In this document: positions 17,901-25,731 of the stretch, one piece after another | Numbering within the stretch: position 1 is the stretch's first letter | Layout of the letters: every line of letters starts with the position of its first letter | From: Lysobacter antibioticus | Lineage (GTDB): Bacteria > Pseudomonadota > Gammaproteobacteria > Xanthomonadales > Xanthomonadaceae | Length of the DNA stretch: 50,076 bases | Assembly (NCBI RefSeq): GCF_000731095.1 | Contig: NZ_JMTZ01000086.1 | Coordinates: 1 to 50,076 of the forward strand | Reading direction: 5' to 3' | Made by a program: the position numbers and the translations under genes | The notes under the pieces: model-generated | The model's database searches: none | What the model was told of the DNA's origin: nothing | What the model saw: the letters and a program-made list of their open reading frames with translations, nothing else

Positions 17901-19223
17901 GAGGGTCTGCGAATACGCGGTCGCGAGCGCGCCATTGGGCAAGGTGGCCGGATTGACCGTCACCGCCACCGTGACGCAGCTCAGCACGAGGTTGGTCACG
18001 TCGGCGGCGATCGCCGCACCGCTGGACGGCGCGACGCTGCACAGCTGGCCGGCGGGATTGCTGAGCACGCTGACGTTCCAGTTCGCGCCCTGTGGCAGGC
18101 GTGTGGCGAAGACGAAGCTGCTGGCGGCCTGCGCCACCACCACCTGCTGCGAGCTGACCGGATTGGTCGCGGCGAGTTGCAGGGTGACCGGGCCGGTCTG
18201 GCCGCTGGCCGAACCGCCGACCGCGAATTGGGTCGGGGCGAAGCAGACCAAGGCCGCGCCGTTGCCGGCTTGCACGCCGTTGTTGATGGTGACGGCGCTC
18301 AGGCCGGTCGCGCCCGAGCTGCCGCCCGCACCGCCGCCACCGCCGCCGTTCCAGTTCTGCTGGCAAGTGACGGTACCGACGCCGGCACCGCCGCCGCCGG
18401 CACCGACCGTGGCACCGCCGCCGCCGCCGCCGCCGAAGCCGGCACCGCTGAAGGAACCGGAGAAGTTGAAGGCGTCGCCGCCGTTGCCATTGGCCGCGTT
18501 GCCGGCAGTGGCCGGAAAGCTGCCGCAGCCACCGCCGCCCGCACCGCCGGTGCCGACCGCTCCGCCACCGCCGCCGTAGGGGCCGGGGCCGCCCGGCACG
18601 TCCGCGCCTGCGCCGCCCGTGCCGCCGCCGCCGACACCGCCGGCACCGCCCGCGATGACGTTCGCGGTGCTCCAGCCGGCGTTACCGCCGCCACCGCCGC
18701 CGCCGGCGATGCCGACGCGGTTGCCGATGCCGTTGCCGCCGACGCGCAGGTCGGTGGCGCCGCCGCCGATGCCGTCGACGCCCTCGCCGATGCCGCCGGG
18801 ATTGACCGCCTGCGAGCCCTGCCCGCCGACCCAGATCGACAAGGTCGCGCCGGGCGTGACCGCCAGGGTGCCGCGCACCCGCCCACCCAGGCCGCCGGTG
18901 CCACCGGGTGAGTTCGGGCTGCCGCCGATGGTGCCGGCGCCGCTGCGACCGGCGCCGCCCTGGGCGCCGCTGAGGTAGACGGTCAGCGAATGCACGCCGG
19001 CCGGCACGGTGAGGGTCTGCTCGCCGCCGGTGAAACCGAACGCCGCCGGCGTTTCGCCGACACCGCAACTTTGCGCTTGCGCCGTACCGGTAATGCCGAG
19101 CCCCGCCAGCAACAGCAGGCCGCTCAGCCGGACCATGGCGCCGCGAGCCGCGCGCAGGGCCGGATCGAGACACAGGCGCGTGGTCGCGCCCGCACGGAAT
19201 CGCAACGTCTTCATAAGCATCAT
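14976..19223 (-). CDS. Giant autotransporter with Gly-rich head and five 87-residue repeats
   Basis: A 1415-residue type V secreted surface protein. A long signal region ends near GTAQA (about residue 50). Next come a Gly-rich domain (about 50-330) with long GGGG tracts, Ig-like segments (about 330-505), five tandem 87-residue repeats (about 508-943), a bacterial Ig-like domain containing AVATVSGRRVTIVGAGVATL, and a C-terminal autotransporter beta-barrel (about 1035-1415; ADWRIGERFLLGVAGG, YGLWRPSERWFVDG). Two cysteines per repeat are unusual for a passenger that crosses the outer membrane unfolded. The start MMLMKTL follows AGGGGG by 4 nt; the ATGs at 19220 and 19214 are equally possible. 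It is monocistronic with its own terminator. An adhesive or biofilm role is inferred; no enzymatic domain is visible. Confidence 0.88.
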   Translation of the reverse strand: MMLMKTLRFRAGATTRLCLDPALRAARGAMVRLSGLLLLAGLGITGTAQAQSCGVGETPAAFGFTGGEQTLTVPAGVHSLTVYLSGAQGGAGRSGAGTIGGSPNSPGGTGGLGGRVRGTLAVTPGATLSIWVGGQGSQAVNPGGIGEGVDGIGGGATDLRVGGNGIGNRVGIAGGGGGGGNAGWSTANVIAGGAGGVGGGGTGGAGADVPGGPGPYGGGGGAVGTGGAGGGGCGSFPATAGNAANGNGGDAFNFSGSFSGAGFGGGGGGGATVGAGGGGAGVGTVTCQQNWNGGGGGGAGGSSGATGLSAVTINNGVQAGNGAALVCFAPTQFAVGGSASGQTGPVTLQLAATNPVSSQQVVVAQAASSFVFATRLPQGANWNVSVLSNPAGQLCSVAPSSGAAIAADVTNLVLSCVTVAVTVNPATLPNGALATAYSQTLSATSGNGGVAPYTFAVTAGALPPGLALSNGGALSGTPTAAGSFNFTVQATSSNGFSGTRAYTLVIAQGSQAITAFAANPASPVYAPGGNFTVSATGGASGNPVVFASTTLAVCTVAGNTVTTVAAGNCALTADQAGNANYTAAPQATLAVTIGPASQAISAFAANPAAPVYSPGGSFTVSATGGASGNPVVFAGTTPAVCTVSGNTVTIVSAGNCSLTADQAGNANYSAAPQASLVVAIGVATQSISNFAANPAAPVYAPGGSFTVSATPGLSSSPVVFGSVTPSVCTVAGSTVSMLSAGTCSLTADQAGDSNYSASPQVSLNVAIALAAQAITDFAANPAAPVFAAGGSFAVSATPGASTSPVVFASTTSSVCTVSGSTVTMLSAGTCSLTADQAADGNYSAAPQLTLDVTIGAAAQAITAFSANPAAPVYTPGGSFTVSASGGASGNPVVFASTSPAICTVSGNTVSTLGSGTCSLTADQAGNANYTAAPQVALQVIIAGATPNLAWIGDLAKTVGEAAFDLPDPSSNSNGAFSFSSANTAVATVSGRRVTIVGAGVATLVATQAASGSYLQASIDATLTVTGRPDPTRDPSVVGGLQAQVDASVRFASAQQSNIHDRLRQQRFAGANRSSNDMALNLSSRSGGAMSLTAGQVMSIDPVRLPEGWGLWTAGSITNGQRERNARSDGFDFQSDGLTVGADWRIGERFLLGVAGGFGWNDTDLDDGRSKLDAEQRALSLYGLWRPSERWFVDGILGWGRLDFDIRRYSATAGATASAEREGDQVFGSLTAGYEHGGGNGMMLTGYGRLDSSRTKLDGYRETGLGIYDLSYGSQTVENSGASLGVEGSLPIVTARGNIFRPYWLLEYRESIDNRSDVNLNYVIMPVANDYVLGLRSYGDNALSYGAGMDMTFSRGWKLSLLMRRQHGSGQDPSTSFGLLLSFSPGLQSGAAMMAPSAQDVAMETEAATKTPETGR
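16395..17700 (-). repeat. Five in-frame 261-bp repeats within the autotransporter
   Basis: The marker TAGTTGGCGTTGCCGGCCTG (with variants) recurs at 16438, 16699, 16960, 17221 and 17482, an exact period of 261 bp or 87 codons. Each unit encodes ANPA-PVY-PGG-FTVSA, then VCTV-GNTV, then G-C-LTADQAGNANY. The units are close enough in DNA sequence to recombine. Confidence 0.93.
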
Positions 19224-19765
19224 CTCGCCCCCTAGGCGAACCGCATCGCGGTTGCACGAAACCCTCGCACACGCGATCGCGCGCACGGCCTGTGCGCCAC
19301 GAACGCGAGTGCTCCCCTGCAAAAAGTCCTGGGCCTATGCGCTCGCGGCCTACCCCAAGGCCCGACGAGCGTCCGGTCGAAACCGGTACCCGGAACACAA
19401 GCGCCCCTCCCTGAGGCGCTTCGTTGGAAACAGTTAACGCGGAACGAGCCCGTTTGCGGACAACTCGTCACAATAAAAACTGTGCCAAGCGACACATTAA
19501 TCCAGATGACCCGGATTTTCCGTACCGCTGGTCCGACAACCCCGGACTCGGCTTCACGATGCCGGCCGCGGCACGTTGCAGCCGAGCTTGCCGACTCGGA
19601 CGCGCCGCTACGCGCGATCGGGCGCGCCGTGGCCTGGCCCCCGCGGGACCAGCCGCCTGCGACGAACCCGGCCGCGAGCGTTGTAGCGCAGCGCGCAAGC
19701 ACGGCTATGCGGCGTCCCGGCCCAGCCGCCGGACACGGTCGTGGCCGGGCCACGGCCGCCCCGGG
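19224..19765. other. Control region between the autotransporter gene and tRNA-Arg
   Basis: About 540 bp without a supported gene. It is partly AT-rich (19462-19505) compared with its surroundings and contains a CRP/Clp-like site at 19481-19496. The promoters of the minus-strand autotransporter and of tRNA-Arg diverge from here. Confidence 0.55.
19481..19496. promoter_or_regulatory. Candidate CRP/Clp-like binding site
   Basis: The minus strand reads TGTGTCGCTTGGCACA, matching TGTGA-N6-TCACA at 8 of 10 positions and in an AT-rich context. It lies about 260 bp upstream of the giant autotransporter. Clp, the Xanthomonad CRP homologue, controls extracellular enzymes and adhesion factors. Confidence 0.4.
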
Positions 19766-19771
19766 TACAAT
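19766..19771 (+). promoter_or_regulatory. -10 element of tRNA-Arg
   Basis: TACAAT within GGGTACAATCCTCCGG, 67 bp before the mature tRNA 5' end. No clear -35 was seen. Confidence 0.4.
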
Positions 19772-19838
19772 CCTCCGGCTCGCTGCACTCAGGCGCAGCG
19801 CGGTCGTAGAGCAGCCGGCTACACCGTGAAATCGCAAC

Positions 19839-19915
19839 GGCCCCGTAGCTCAGCTGGATAGAGCATCCCCCTCCTAAGGGGAAGGTCACACGTTCGAATC
19901 GTGTCGGGGTCGCCA
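19839..19915 (+). tRNA. tRNA-Arg, anticodon CCT
   Basis: A 77-nt cloverleaf with encoded CCA: GGCCCCG acceptor strand paired to CGGGGTC, D arm GCTCAGCTGGATAGAGC, anticodon arm CCCCCTCCTAAGGGG and T arm CACACGTTCGAATCGTGTC. The CCT anticodon reads AGG, a very rare codon at this GC. tRNA-Arg(CCT) is a common attachment site for integrative elements, and a 52-bp partial copy of this gene lies at 22729-22780. Confidence 0.97.
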
Positions 19916-19918
19916 ACC

Positions 19919-20328
19919 TAAGGGCTGGGCGAGACAGCAAGCAAGCGCGCGCTTCCAAGTCCCGATGGCTCCGCTCATCGCATTCGACTCGGACTTCACC
20001 CGGTCGGGCAACGGCCCGACGGCGGCAAACACGCTGCCGGCACCAATGCGTCACGTCTGCTCGGCCGGCACGAACGACACATCGAACACTCGCCATCTTT
20101 GTGCGGTTCGATCCGCCCCGGCCACTTACCTGCCGGCATCGCGCACATAACGTCGAACAGCGCCGTCTTCGGCCAGCGGCCATGAACAAAAAATAAGTGT
20201 GATTGCCCTGAATTTGGCGTATTTCTCTACGTACGACGGAACATGCGGCCCTATGCTTGCGCTCTGTCGGAACAACCGACGAACCGCTGGCATCGAGTTG
20301 CTACAGCCGTTCTCAGGGGGAAGGTTCC
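19919..20328. other. Upstream region of the DUF11-type gene
   Basis: 410 bp without a supported gene. The stretch 20180-20250 is AT-rich compared with the rest of the window and probably holds the promoter of the surface protein gene. The rest contains only short frames lacking ribosome-binding sites. Confidence 0.45.
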
Positions 20329-22530
20329 ATGCCGAGGTCATCCAGTGCCCTGCTGCCGCCAGGCGCAGCCCTGCTTTCTGTGAGCCGGCGCAGGCCGGGC
20401 ATACGATTTTCGAGACGCGCCTTCCTCTGCCTGTTTGCGGCGATGTCGGCATTCGGATTCGCCGGCGGTGCTTTCGCGCAAACCAACTGGGTCACCTTGT
20501 CGGGCGGTAATCCGGGCATTTTGAACAGCGGCCAGACCGCCACGCGAACCTGGCTGTGGGCGCCCGGTGGAAGCTCTATTACCGGCACGGTCGATATGAC
20601 CCGCACCGGCGCCGGGCAGGTCTATGGATTCACCGAGAATCATCAAACCACCATTACCGCGAGCGGCTTCGGCGCCCCCGCTTACTCCGACGCATACGCC
20701 AACTCTGTCGGCGGCGTGACCGGAATCTTCCACTTCGGTTTCGAGGGCGAATTTCCGCGCGCACCGGACGATGCGCCGCCCGCGGCGGTTTCCACGACCG
20801 TCGTCGACTTCAAATTCAACGGCAGCGTCACCTCGCCCGACAACACCATCATTTCGTTATTCGACCCCGGTTCCGGCGATACCGGCGTCACCGGGCCGTT
20901 CACTTATAACTTCGATGCCTACTATCAAGGCGTTCCGATCAACACCAGCACCTGGACAGTGACGGTCGTCGACCCGTATCCGCCCACCGGCACGCCGACG
21001 AACTACACCTGGAACGCATCCACCGCGACCTACACGCTGTCGTCGTTTCCGTCGGCGACCGGCGGCAACTATCCCGACACGCTGGTTTTCATCGATACCC
21101 ATAACACCACCTTCGACCGTCTGGTATTGACGGCGGTCGGTCTGGTGACGGACAACCTGGGCGTCGGCTTCGGCTCGGCCAATGTGCCCAACCTGCCGAT
21201 CACCCTGGGCAAGACCTGGGTCAACGGCAAGAGCGGCGATACCGTCAGCCTGACTCTCGCAGGAGCGGGCGCAGAAAATCCTACCGCCGGCACCTCGACG
21301 CCGCCGGCCACGACGACCGCGGCGACCGCGAACGGCTTGCCGAGCCAAACGGTCACCCTCAGCGAAACCTTCACCACCGGCAGCGCGGCGAACTACACCA
21401 TCACCTGGGAATGCCGGCGCATCTCGAACAACACGCTGGTGGCGAGCGGCACCGGCGCTAGCGGCAGCTTCACCATGCCGACCGACTCGGGCGTCGGCTG
21501 CGCGTTCACCAATACCCGCATCGCGCAGCAGATCAATCTGGCCAAGACCTGGCAGAACGCCACAGTCAACAATGCGATTACGGTGACGACGACGGGCGGC
21601 ACCAACAACCCGACGCTCGCCTCCACTGCGAACACACCGAACGAGACCGATACCGGCGCGGCGGTCACCGTGTATGCCGGCGACAGCGTCGTGCTTCCGG
21701 CGGAAGCCTTTTCCAACGGCAGCCAGGCGAACTACCTCACGACGGTCGCCTGCGCCGGCGGCTCCACGCTCGCGTCGGGCGCGACCGGACGCTCGCTGAC
21801 GATCTCGACCAGCACCACGGCGACCACCTGTACCTACACCAATATCAAGCGACCGGTGATTCGCCTGCAGAAGTCCTTGCCGCTCGGACGCTTCGTTGCC
21901 GCCGATCAGTTCGCACTGAGCGTGGCCGGCCCGGGCGCGCCGGCGCCGGTGACGACCACCGGCAGCGGCAGCACCGCCACCGGCACCGTGACGGTGGACC
22001 CGGCCACGATCGGCTCGGCCTATACGCTGTCGGAAACGGCGGCGGCCGGCACCAATCTGGCGAACTACACCACGGCCTGGAACTGCAGCAACGCCTTTTC
22101 GGGCGGACAGACGCCCAGCGGCAGCGGCACCAGTTTCAATCTCACTCCGGTAGCCGGCGACGACCTGACCTGCACCTTCGCCAACACCCGCGCACCGCTC
22201 GCGGACTTGTCCATCACCAAGACCAACACCCCGGGCGTGAACGGCGACGTCGACCAGGCCAACGACACCTTGATTCAAGGCGCCATCACCACCTACACCA
22301 TTGTGGTGACCAACAACGGCCCGGACGCGGTGACCGGCGCGGTATTGCGCGATCCGATCGCCGGCCGTAGCGAGCTGATCTGCCCAGGCCCGGCAGCTTG
22401 CTCGGGAGCGGGTTGCCCCGCACCCACCCTGACCATCGCGCAACTGGATGCAGGGGTGGCGCTGGCAACCTTGGCGGCGACGGCACCGAACAATCAGGCG
22501 ACCGTAACCCTGAGCTGCACGGTCCAGTAA
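20329..22530 (+). CDS. DUF11-type secreted surface protein with prealbumin-like repeats
   Basis: A 733-residue exported protein. A long N-region with RRR and RR precedes the hydrophobic core and a cleavage site at GGAFA/QT (about residue 50). An N-terminal beta-rich domain (about 51-285) is followed by three repeats of about 105-120 residues. Each has a GKTW or QKSL-type start, a T-SET/LSET strand, a centre containing TTxxC or ITWEC, and an ending CxFTNTR or CTYTNIK. These are prealbumin-like folds, as in adhesins. The C-terminal DUF11 domain (about 625-733; ADLSITKTN, TYTIVVTNNGPDAV) ends LSCTVQ, as complete proteins of this type usually do. No sorting signal or beta-barrel is visible, so the means of surface retention is unknown. 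The start at 20329 is supported by GGGGGAAGG. It lies alone between the tRNA-Arg repeats. Confidence 0.85.
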   Translation: MPRSSSALLPPGAALLSVSRRRPGIRFSRRAFLCLFAAMSAFGFAGGAFAQTNWVTLSGGNPGILNSGQTATRTWLWAPGGSSITGTVDMTRTGAGQVYGFTENHQTTITASGFGAPAYSDAYANSVGGVTGIFHFGFEGEFPRAPDDAPPAAVSTTVVDFKFNGSVTSPDNTIISLFDPGSGDTGVTGPFTYNFDAYYQGVPINTSTWTVTVVDPYPPTGTPTNYTWNASTATYTLSSFPSATGGNYPDTLVFIDTHNTTFDRLVLTAVGLVTDNLGVGFGSANVPNLPITLGKTWVNGKSGDTVSLTLAGAGAENPTAGTSTPPATTTAATANGLPSQTVTLSETFTTGSAANYTITWECRRISNNTLVASGTGASGSFTMPTDSGVGCAFTNTRIAQQINLAKTWQNATVNNAITVTTTGGTNNPTLASTANTPNETDTGAAVTVYAGDSVVLPAEAFSNGSQANYLTTVACAGGSTLASGATGRSLTISTSTTATTCTYTNIKRPVIRLQKSLPLGRFVAADQFALSVAGPGAPAPVTTTGSGSTATGTVTVDPATIGSAYTLSETAAAGTNLANYTTAWNCSNAFSGGQTPSGSGTSFNLTPVAGDDLTCTFANTRAPLADLSITKTNTPGVNGDVDQANDTLIQGAITTYTIVVTNNGPDAVTGAVLRDPIAGRSELICPGPAACSGAGCPAPTLTIAQLDAGVALATLAATAPNNQATVTLSCTVQ

Positions 22531-22728
22531 GCAAGCCGACCGCCGGATCGACAGCGGCCGGCGCGGCCCGCCGCGCGGCCGTGATCGGCCTAGCCATGCC
22601 CGGCCATGACGGGCAATCAACATGCAATAACCGGCCATAAGCGCCCGTTACCGGCCGTTGCCGAGCACCGCCGCGGCCCACCGGCTACAATTCGCCGGAG
22701 CACCCCACGCTTCGATTGGACGCGGCGC

Positions 22729-22780
22729 CCCCCTCCTAAGGGGAAGGTCACACGTCCGAATCGTGTCGGGGTCGCCAACC
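22729..22780 (+). pseudogene. Partial tRNA-Arg(CCT) copy (3' half)
   Basis: It repeats the tRNA-Arg from the anticodon stem to two bases past CCA. The single mismatch changes the T-loop GTTCGAATC to GTCCGAATC, at the universally conserved T54/psi55 region, and the 5' half is missing, so it cannot make a tRNA. A TACAAT hexamer lies 38 bp upstream (22686-22691), like the one upstream of the intact gene. Confidence 0.85.
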
Positions 22781-22875
22781 ACGCAGCGCCGCTCATGCGC
22801 GCTGCCGGCGCCCGCGAGGGCGTCCCCTTTCCGTCTCGCCGCGCCACGGCGCGACCATCACTTGGAGCTTTCGGT

Positions 22876-24408
22876 ATGACCCACCCCGTTCTCGCCGCCC
22901 TGGGACTCAAAGACAACGAGTCCGGCACCTACCTCGGTCATGGCGAATGGTCGAAGACCGCCGACGCCGGCGTGCTGGAGCCGATCAATCCCACCGACGG
23001 CGAAGTGCTGGCGCGCGTGCAGGCGTCCTCGCAGAGCGATTACGACACCATCGTCGAACGCGCCCAAGCCGCCTTCGCGGTGTGGCGCACCACCCCGGCC
23101 CCGCGCCGCGGCGAAGCGATCCGCCTGTGCGCCGACGCGCTGCGCAAGCACAAGGACGCGCTGGGTTCGCTGGTCGCGCTGGAAATGGGCAAGTCCAAGC
23201 CGGAAGGCGACGGCGAAGTGCAGGAAATGATCGACATCGGCGATTTCGCCGTCGGCCTGTCGCGCCAGCTGTACGGCCTGACCATGCACTCCGAGCGCCC
23301 GGGTCACCGCATGTACGAGCAGTGGCATCCGCTCGGCCTGGTCGGCGTGATCTCGGCGTTCAACTTCCCGGTCGCGGTGTGGGCCTGGAACTCGTTCATC
23401 GCGGCGATTTGCGGCGACATCACCATCTGGAAGCCCTCGCCGAAGACCCCGTTGTCGGCGATCGCCTCGATGAAGATCTGCAACGAAGCACTGCGCGCCG
23501 CCGGTTTCCCGGACATCTTCTTCCTGTTCAACGACGCCGGCACCGAGCTGGCCTCGAACTTCGTCGACGACAAGCGCATCGCGCTGGTCAGCTTCACCGG
23601 TTCGACCAAGGTCGGCCGCGTGGTCGGCGAGCGCGTCGCGCGCCGCATGGGCCGCTCGCTGCTGGAACTCGGCGGCAACAACGCCATCATCGTCGACGCT
23701 TCGGCCGACCTGAAGCTGGCGATCCCGGCGATCGCGTTCGGTGCGGTCGGCACCGCCGGCCAGCGTTGCACCACCACCCGCCGTTTGTTCGTGCACGAGT
23801 CGATCCATGACGACGTGCTGGCCAAGCTGGTCGCGGCGTTCAAGCAGGTCGAGAAGAAGATCGGCGACCCGACCGACCCGGCCAACCTGATGGGCCCGCT
23901 CAACAGCCGCGATGCGGTGCAGGCCTACCTGGATGCGGTCGAAAAGGCCAAGGCCAGCGGCGGCAAGGTCGAGACCGGCGGCGCGCAGATCGAGCGCAAG
24001 GGCAACTTCGTCCTGCCGACCATCGTCACCGGCCTGAGCAACGACGCCGAAGTGGTGCAGACCGAAACCTTCGCGCCGATCCTGTACGTGATGAAGTTCA
24101 AAACGCTGGACGAAGCCATCGCCCTGCAGAACGACGTGCCGCAGGGCCTGTCGTCGTCGATCTTCACCGCCAACCTCAAGGCCGCCGAAGCTTTCCTGTC
24201 GGCCGCGGGTTCCGATTGCGGCATCGCCAACGTCAACATCGGCACCTCCGGCGCCGAGATCGGCGGCGCGTTCGGCGGCGAGAAGGAAACCGGCGGCGGT
24301 CGCGAGTCGGGTTCGGACGCATGGCGCGCCTACATGCGCCGCCAGACCAACACGATCAACTACTCCGACGCATTGCCGCTGGCGCAGGGCATCAAGTTCG
24401 ATCTGTAA
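22876..24408 (+). CDS. amaB: ALDH7-family aldehyde dehydrogenase (aminoadipate semialdehyde type)
   Basis: A 510-residue NAD-dependent dehydrogenase of the antiquitin/ALDH7 family, which oxidises alpha-aminoadipate semialdehyde (in equilibrium with piperideine-6-carboxylate) in lysine breakdown. Active-site residues are in place: Asn163 (AFNFP), Lys186 (WKPSPK), Glu264 (LELGGNN) and Cys298 (GQRCTT). [43 protein letters not shown]-like segments near the C-terminus are characteristic. The start is supported by GGAG 8 nt upstream. It is immediately downstream of the partial tRNA. The symbol follows the Pseudomonas usage; the exact substrate is inferred from family. Confidence 0.9.
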   Translation: MTHPVLAALGLKDNESGTYLGHGEWSKTADAGVLEPINPTDGEVLARVQASSQSDYDTIVERAQAAFAVWRTTPAPRRGEAIRLCADALRKHKDALGSLVALEMGKSKPEGDGEVQEMIDIGDFAVGLSRQLYGLTMHSERPGHRMYEQWHPLGLVGVISAFNFPVAVWAWNSFIAAICGDITIWKPSPKTPLSAIASMKICNEALRAAGFPDIFFLFNDAGTELASNFVDDKRIALVSFTGSTKVGRVVGERVARRMGRSLLELGGNNAIIVDASADLKLAIPAIAFGAVGTAGQRCTTTRRLFVHESIHDDVLAKLVAAFKQVEKKIGDPTDPANLMGPLNSRDAVQAYLDAVEKAKASGGKVETGGAQIERKGNFVLPTIVTGLSNDAEVVQTETFAPILYVMKFKTLDEAIALQNDVPQGLSSSIFTANLKAAEAFLSAAGSDCGIANVNIGTSGAEIGGAFGGEKETGGGRESGSDAWRAYMRRQTNTINYSDALPLAQGIKFDL

Positions 24409-24420
24409 GCGCGGGCGGCG

Positions 24421-24723
24421 ATGCCGTTCTCCGATCGAACGCCAGGTCCGTTGCCGCCGGGGTATCCCCTGGCGGCAACGGATGCCGCGGGCCAGCCCAT
24501 CGGTGCAGGCACGCGGGTATGCATTCCCTGTTTGCCCGACTGGTTGATCCACGACCTGCCCGAGCCAGAGGTCGCGGAGCTGCGCCGCTTCGAAGGCCAG
24601 TCGCTGCCGGTTTTGCGCATCGACGCTTACGGTTACCTGTGGTTCGGCGAGAACTCTCCGCGGTTTTGCCTCAGGCCGGCCGAAGTGTTGGTCGAGCCCA
24701 TCGATTCCAGCAGCCCGGGCTAG
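24421..24723 (+). CDS. Conserved hypothetical protein, 100 residues
   Basis: Starts 12 bp after the dehydrogenase stop and is probably co-transcribed with it. The product is soluble, with no signal or membrane segment. It has a CIPCLPDWLIHDLP motif, an acidic helix PEVAELRRFEG and a terminal IDAYGYLWFG...FCLRPAEV region that looks like a small beta-barrel or SH3-like fold. I believe similar proteins occur in Xanthomonadaceae but cannot name a function. The ribosome-binding site is weak (GGGCGG). Confidence 0.65.
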   Translation: MPFSDRTPGPLPPGYPLAATDAAGQPIGAGTRVCIPCLPDWLIHDLPEPEVAELRRFEGQSLPVLRIDAYGYLWFGENSPRFCLRPAEVLVEPIDSSSPG

Positions 24724-24880
24724 CGCAACGCAGTCCCCGGCAACCACACCGTTTTGTGATCGCAAGCGCAAAAGTCCGTCACACCGGCGATCGCAGACCG
24801 CGACGCATTCGGCGTAATCGCCGCGCCGCCGCCCCTAGCATGGGCTCGCCAGATGGACTGGCGACGGTGAAGGACGTCTT

Positions 24881-25102
24881 GTGGACACACGGAACCGTAG
24901 CATCCGCTTGAGCGCACTGGCCTTCGGCGTATTCGGCTTCGCCGCCGCCCTGACCGCCTACGCCGCGCCGCAATGCGAGCACTGCCTGGCCGGCTATTAC
25001 GTCTGCCGAAGCAACAGCCCAGGCGACACGCAACCCTGCCTGGAAGCCATGTGGGATTGCGAGACCGCCAGCGGCTGCGCGATGAGCTATCCGCCGGATT
25101 GA
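24881..25102 (+). CDS. Small secreted Cys-rich protein
   Basis: 73 residues, GTG start with GAAGGA about 6 nt upstream. It has a Sec signal peptide (positive RNRSIR, hydrophobic ALAFGVFGFAAALTAYA, cleaved before APQ). The mature part of about 45 residues contains six cysteines (QCEHC, YVC, PC, WDC, GC), suggesting a compact disulfide-bonded peptide. The function is unknown; an export-linked peptide, inhibitor or toxin-like role is possible but unsupported. Confidence 0.7.
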   Translation: MDTRNRSIRLSALAFGVFGFAAALTAYAAPQCEHCLAGYYVCRSNSPGDTQPCLEAMWDCETASGCAMSYPPD

Positions 25103-25275
25103 TCTATCGCGGGCATCGGCACGCGCCCGGTACCGGCCATGATCGAACGCGGACCGCGAACGCGCTTTGCGGACCGCTTCGTCTTTGCGTCGTCGCGATA
25201 ACCCGCGGCGAGCATGCCGGCGCGGCAAGCCCGTCGTATGCTGTGACGATATTCACATCACGAGGGAACGTCCCC

Positions 25276-25566
25276 ATGCAAATGCCTGTCCGCCAGACCA
25301 ATGTCCTGGCCATCATCAGCCTGATCGCCGGCATCCTCGGCTGGACCCTGCTGCCCCTGGTCGGCAGCCTCGGCGCCATCATCACCGGCCATATGGCGCG
25401 CGGCCAGATTCGCCGCGAACCGGACCGCTACGACGGCAACGGCCTGGCTATCGGCGGCCTGATCCTGGGCTGGGGCTCGGTGATCATCGCCCTGCTCAGC
25501 CTCATCGTGATCGTGCTGTTCTTCGGCGGCCTGGCCACGATCGTGGCCCTGAGCGGCCAGCACTGA
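25276..25566 (+). CDS. DUF4190-type small membrane protein
   Basis: 96 residues with two transmembrane helices (about 9-35 and 58-92) separated by a GHMARGQIRREP...DGNGLAIGGLILG loop. The loop's GH-A-GQI and G-G-A--GLI motifs are characteristic of DUF4190 proteins. Its role is unknown. GAGGGAA precedes the ATG by about 8 nt; an ATG at 25282 is an alternative. A 10-bp hairpin follows. Confidence 0.8.
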   Translation: MQMPVRQTNVLAIISLIAGILGWTLLPLVGSLGAIITGHMARGQIRREPDRYDGNGLAIGGLILGWGSVIIALLSLIVIVLFFGGLATIVALSGQH

Positions 25567-25574
25567 CACCGCCT

Positions 25575-25602
25575 GCGCGATGCGTCCCCGGGCGCATCGC
25601 GC
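25575..25602 (+). terminator. Hairpin after the DUF4190 gene
   Basis: GCGCGATGCG and CGCATCGCGC form a perfect 10-bp stem around an 8-nt loop just 9 bp after the stop. There is no U-tract, so it may act as a stabiliser or as a weak terminator. Confidence 0.45.
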
Positions 25603-25690
25603 AACCGCCGCGCCATCCCGCCGGCTGCGGCCCAGCCCGCCCGCCGCCAACCGCCACACGCCATGCTCGCCCCGAGCCACCCGCTTGGGC

Positions 25691-25696
25691 GATAAT
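25691..25696 (+). promoter_or_regulatory. -10 element of pyrD
   Basis: GATAAT, 35 bp upstream of the GTG start, in the same local context (followed by CGGC) as other -10 boxes in this window. Confidence 0.4.
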
Positions 25697-25731
25697 CGGC
25701 GTCCCCGTCCCCGAGCGCCCCCGACGACCTC

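Larger units (their letters stand above)
19867..22780. mobile_element. Possible remnant of a tRNA-Arg-targeted integrative element
   Basis: The segment is bounded by a direct repeat of the tRNA 3' half: 19867-19918 in the intact tRNA and 22729-22780, 52 bp with one mismatch. It carries a single supported gene, a DUF11-type surface protein, and AT-rich DNA at about 20180-20250. There is no integrase, so it would be an immobile remnant or an element mobilised in trans. A simple duplication of tRNA DNA cannot be excluded. Confidence 0.5.

Noticed and set aside
14886-18911. Plus-strand open frame of about 1340 codons opposite the autotransporter
   Set aside because: Its repetitive Arg/His/Gly composition is the reverse-strand image of the passenger repeats; there is no ribosome-binding site or recognisable fold.
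20329-22530. DUF11-type gene considered truncated because it ends inside a DUF11 domain
   Set aside because: Proteins of this type in the family commonly end in LSC-V or similar just after one DUF11 domain, and a normal stop follows without a frameshift signature.
22529-22728. Possible second cargo gene between the DUF11-type gene and the tRNA fragment
   Set aside because: Only short frames without ribosome-binding sites. No integrase, transposase or toxin-antitoxin pair can be read on either strand.
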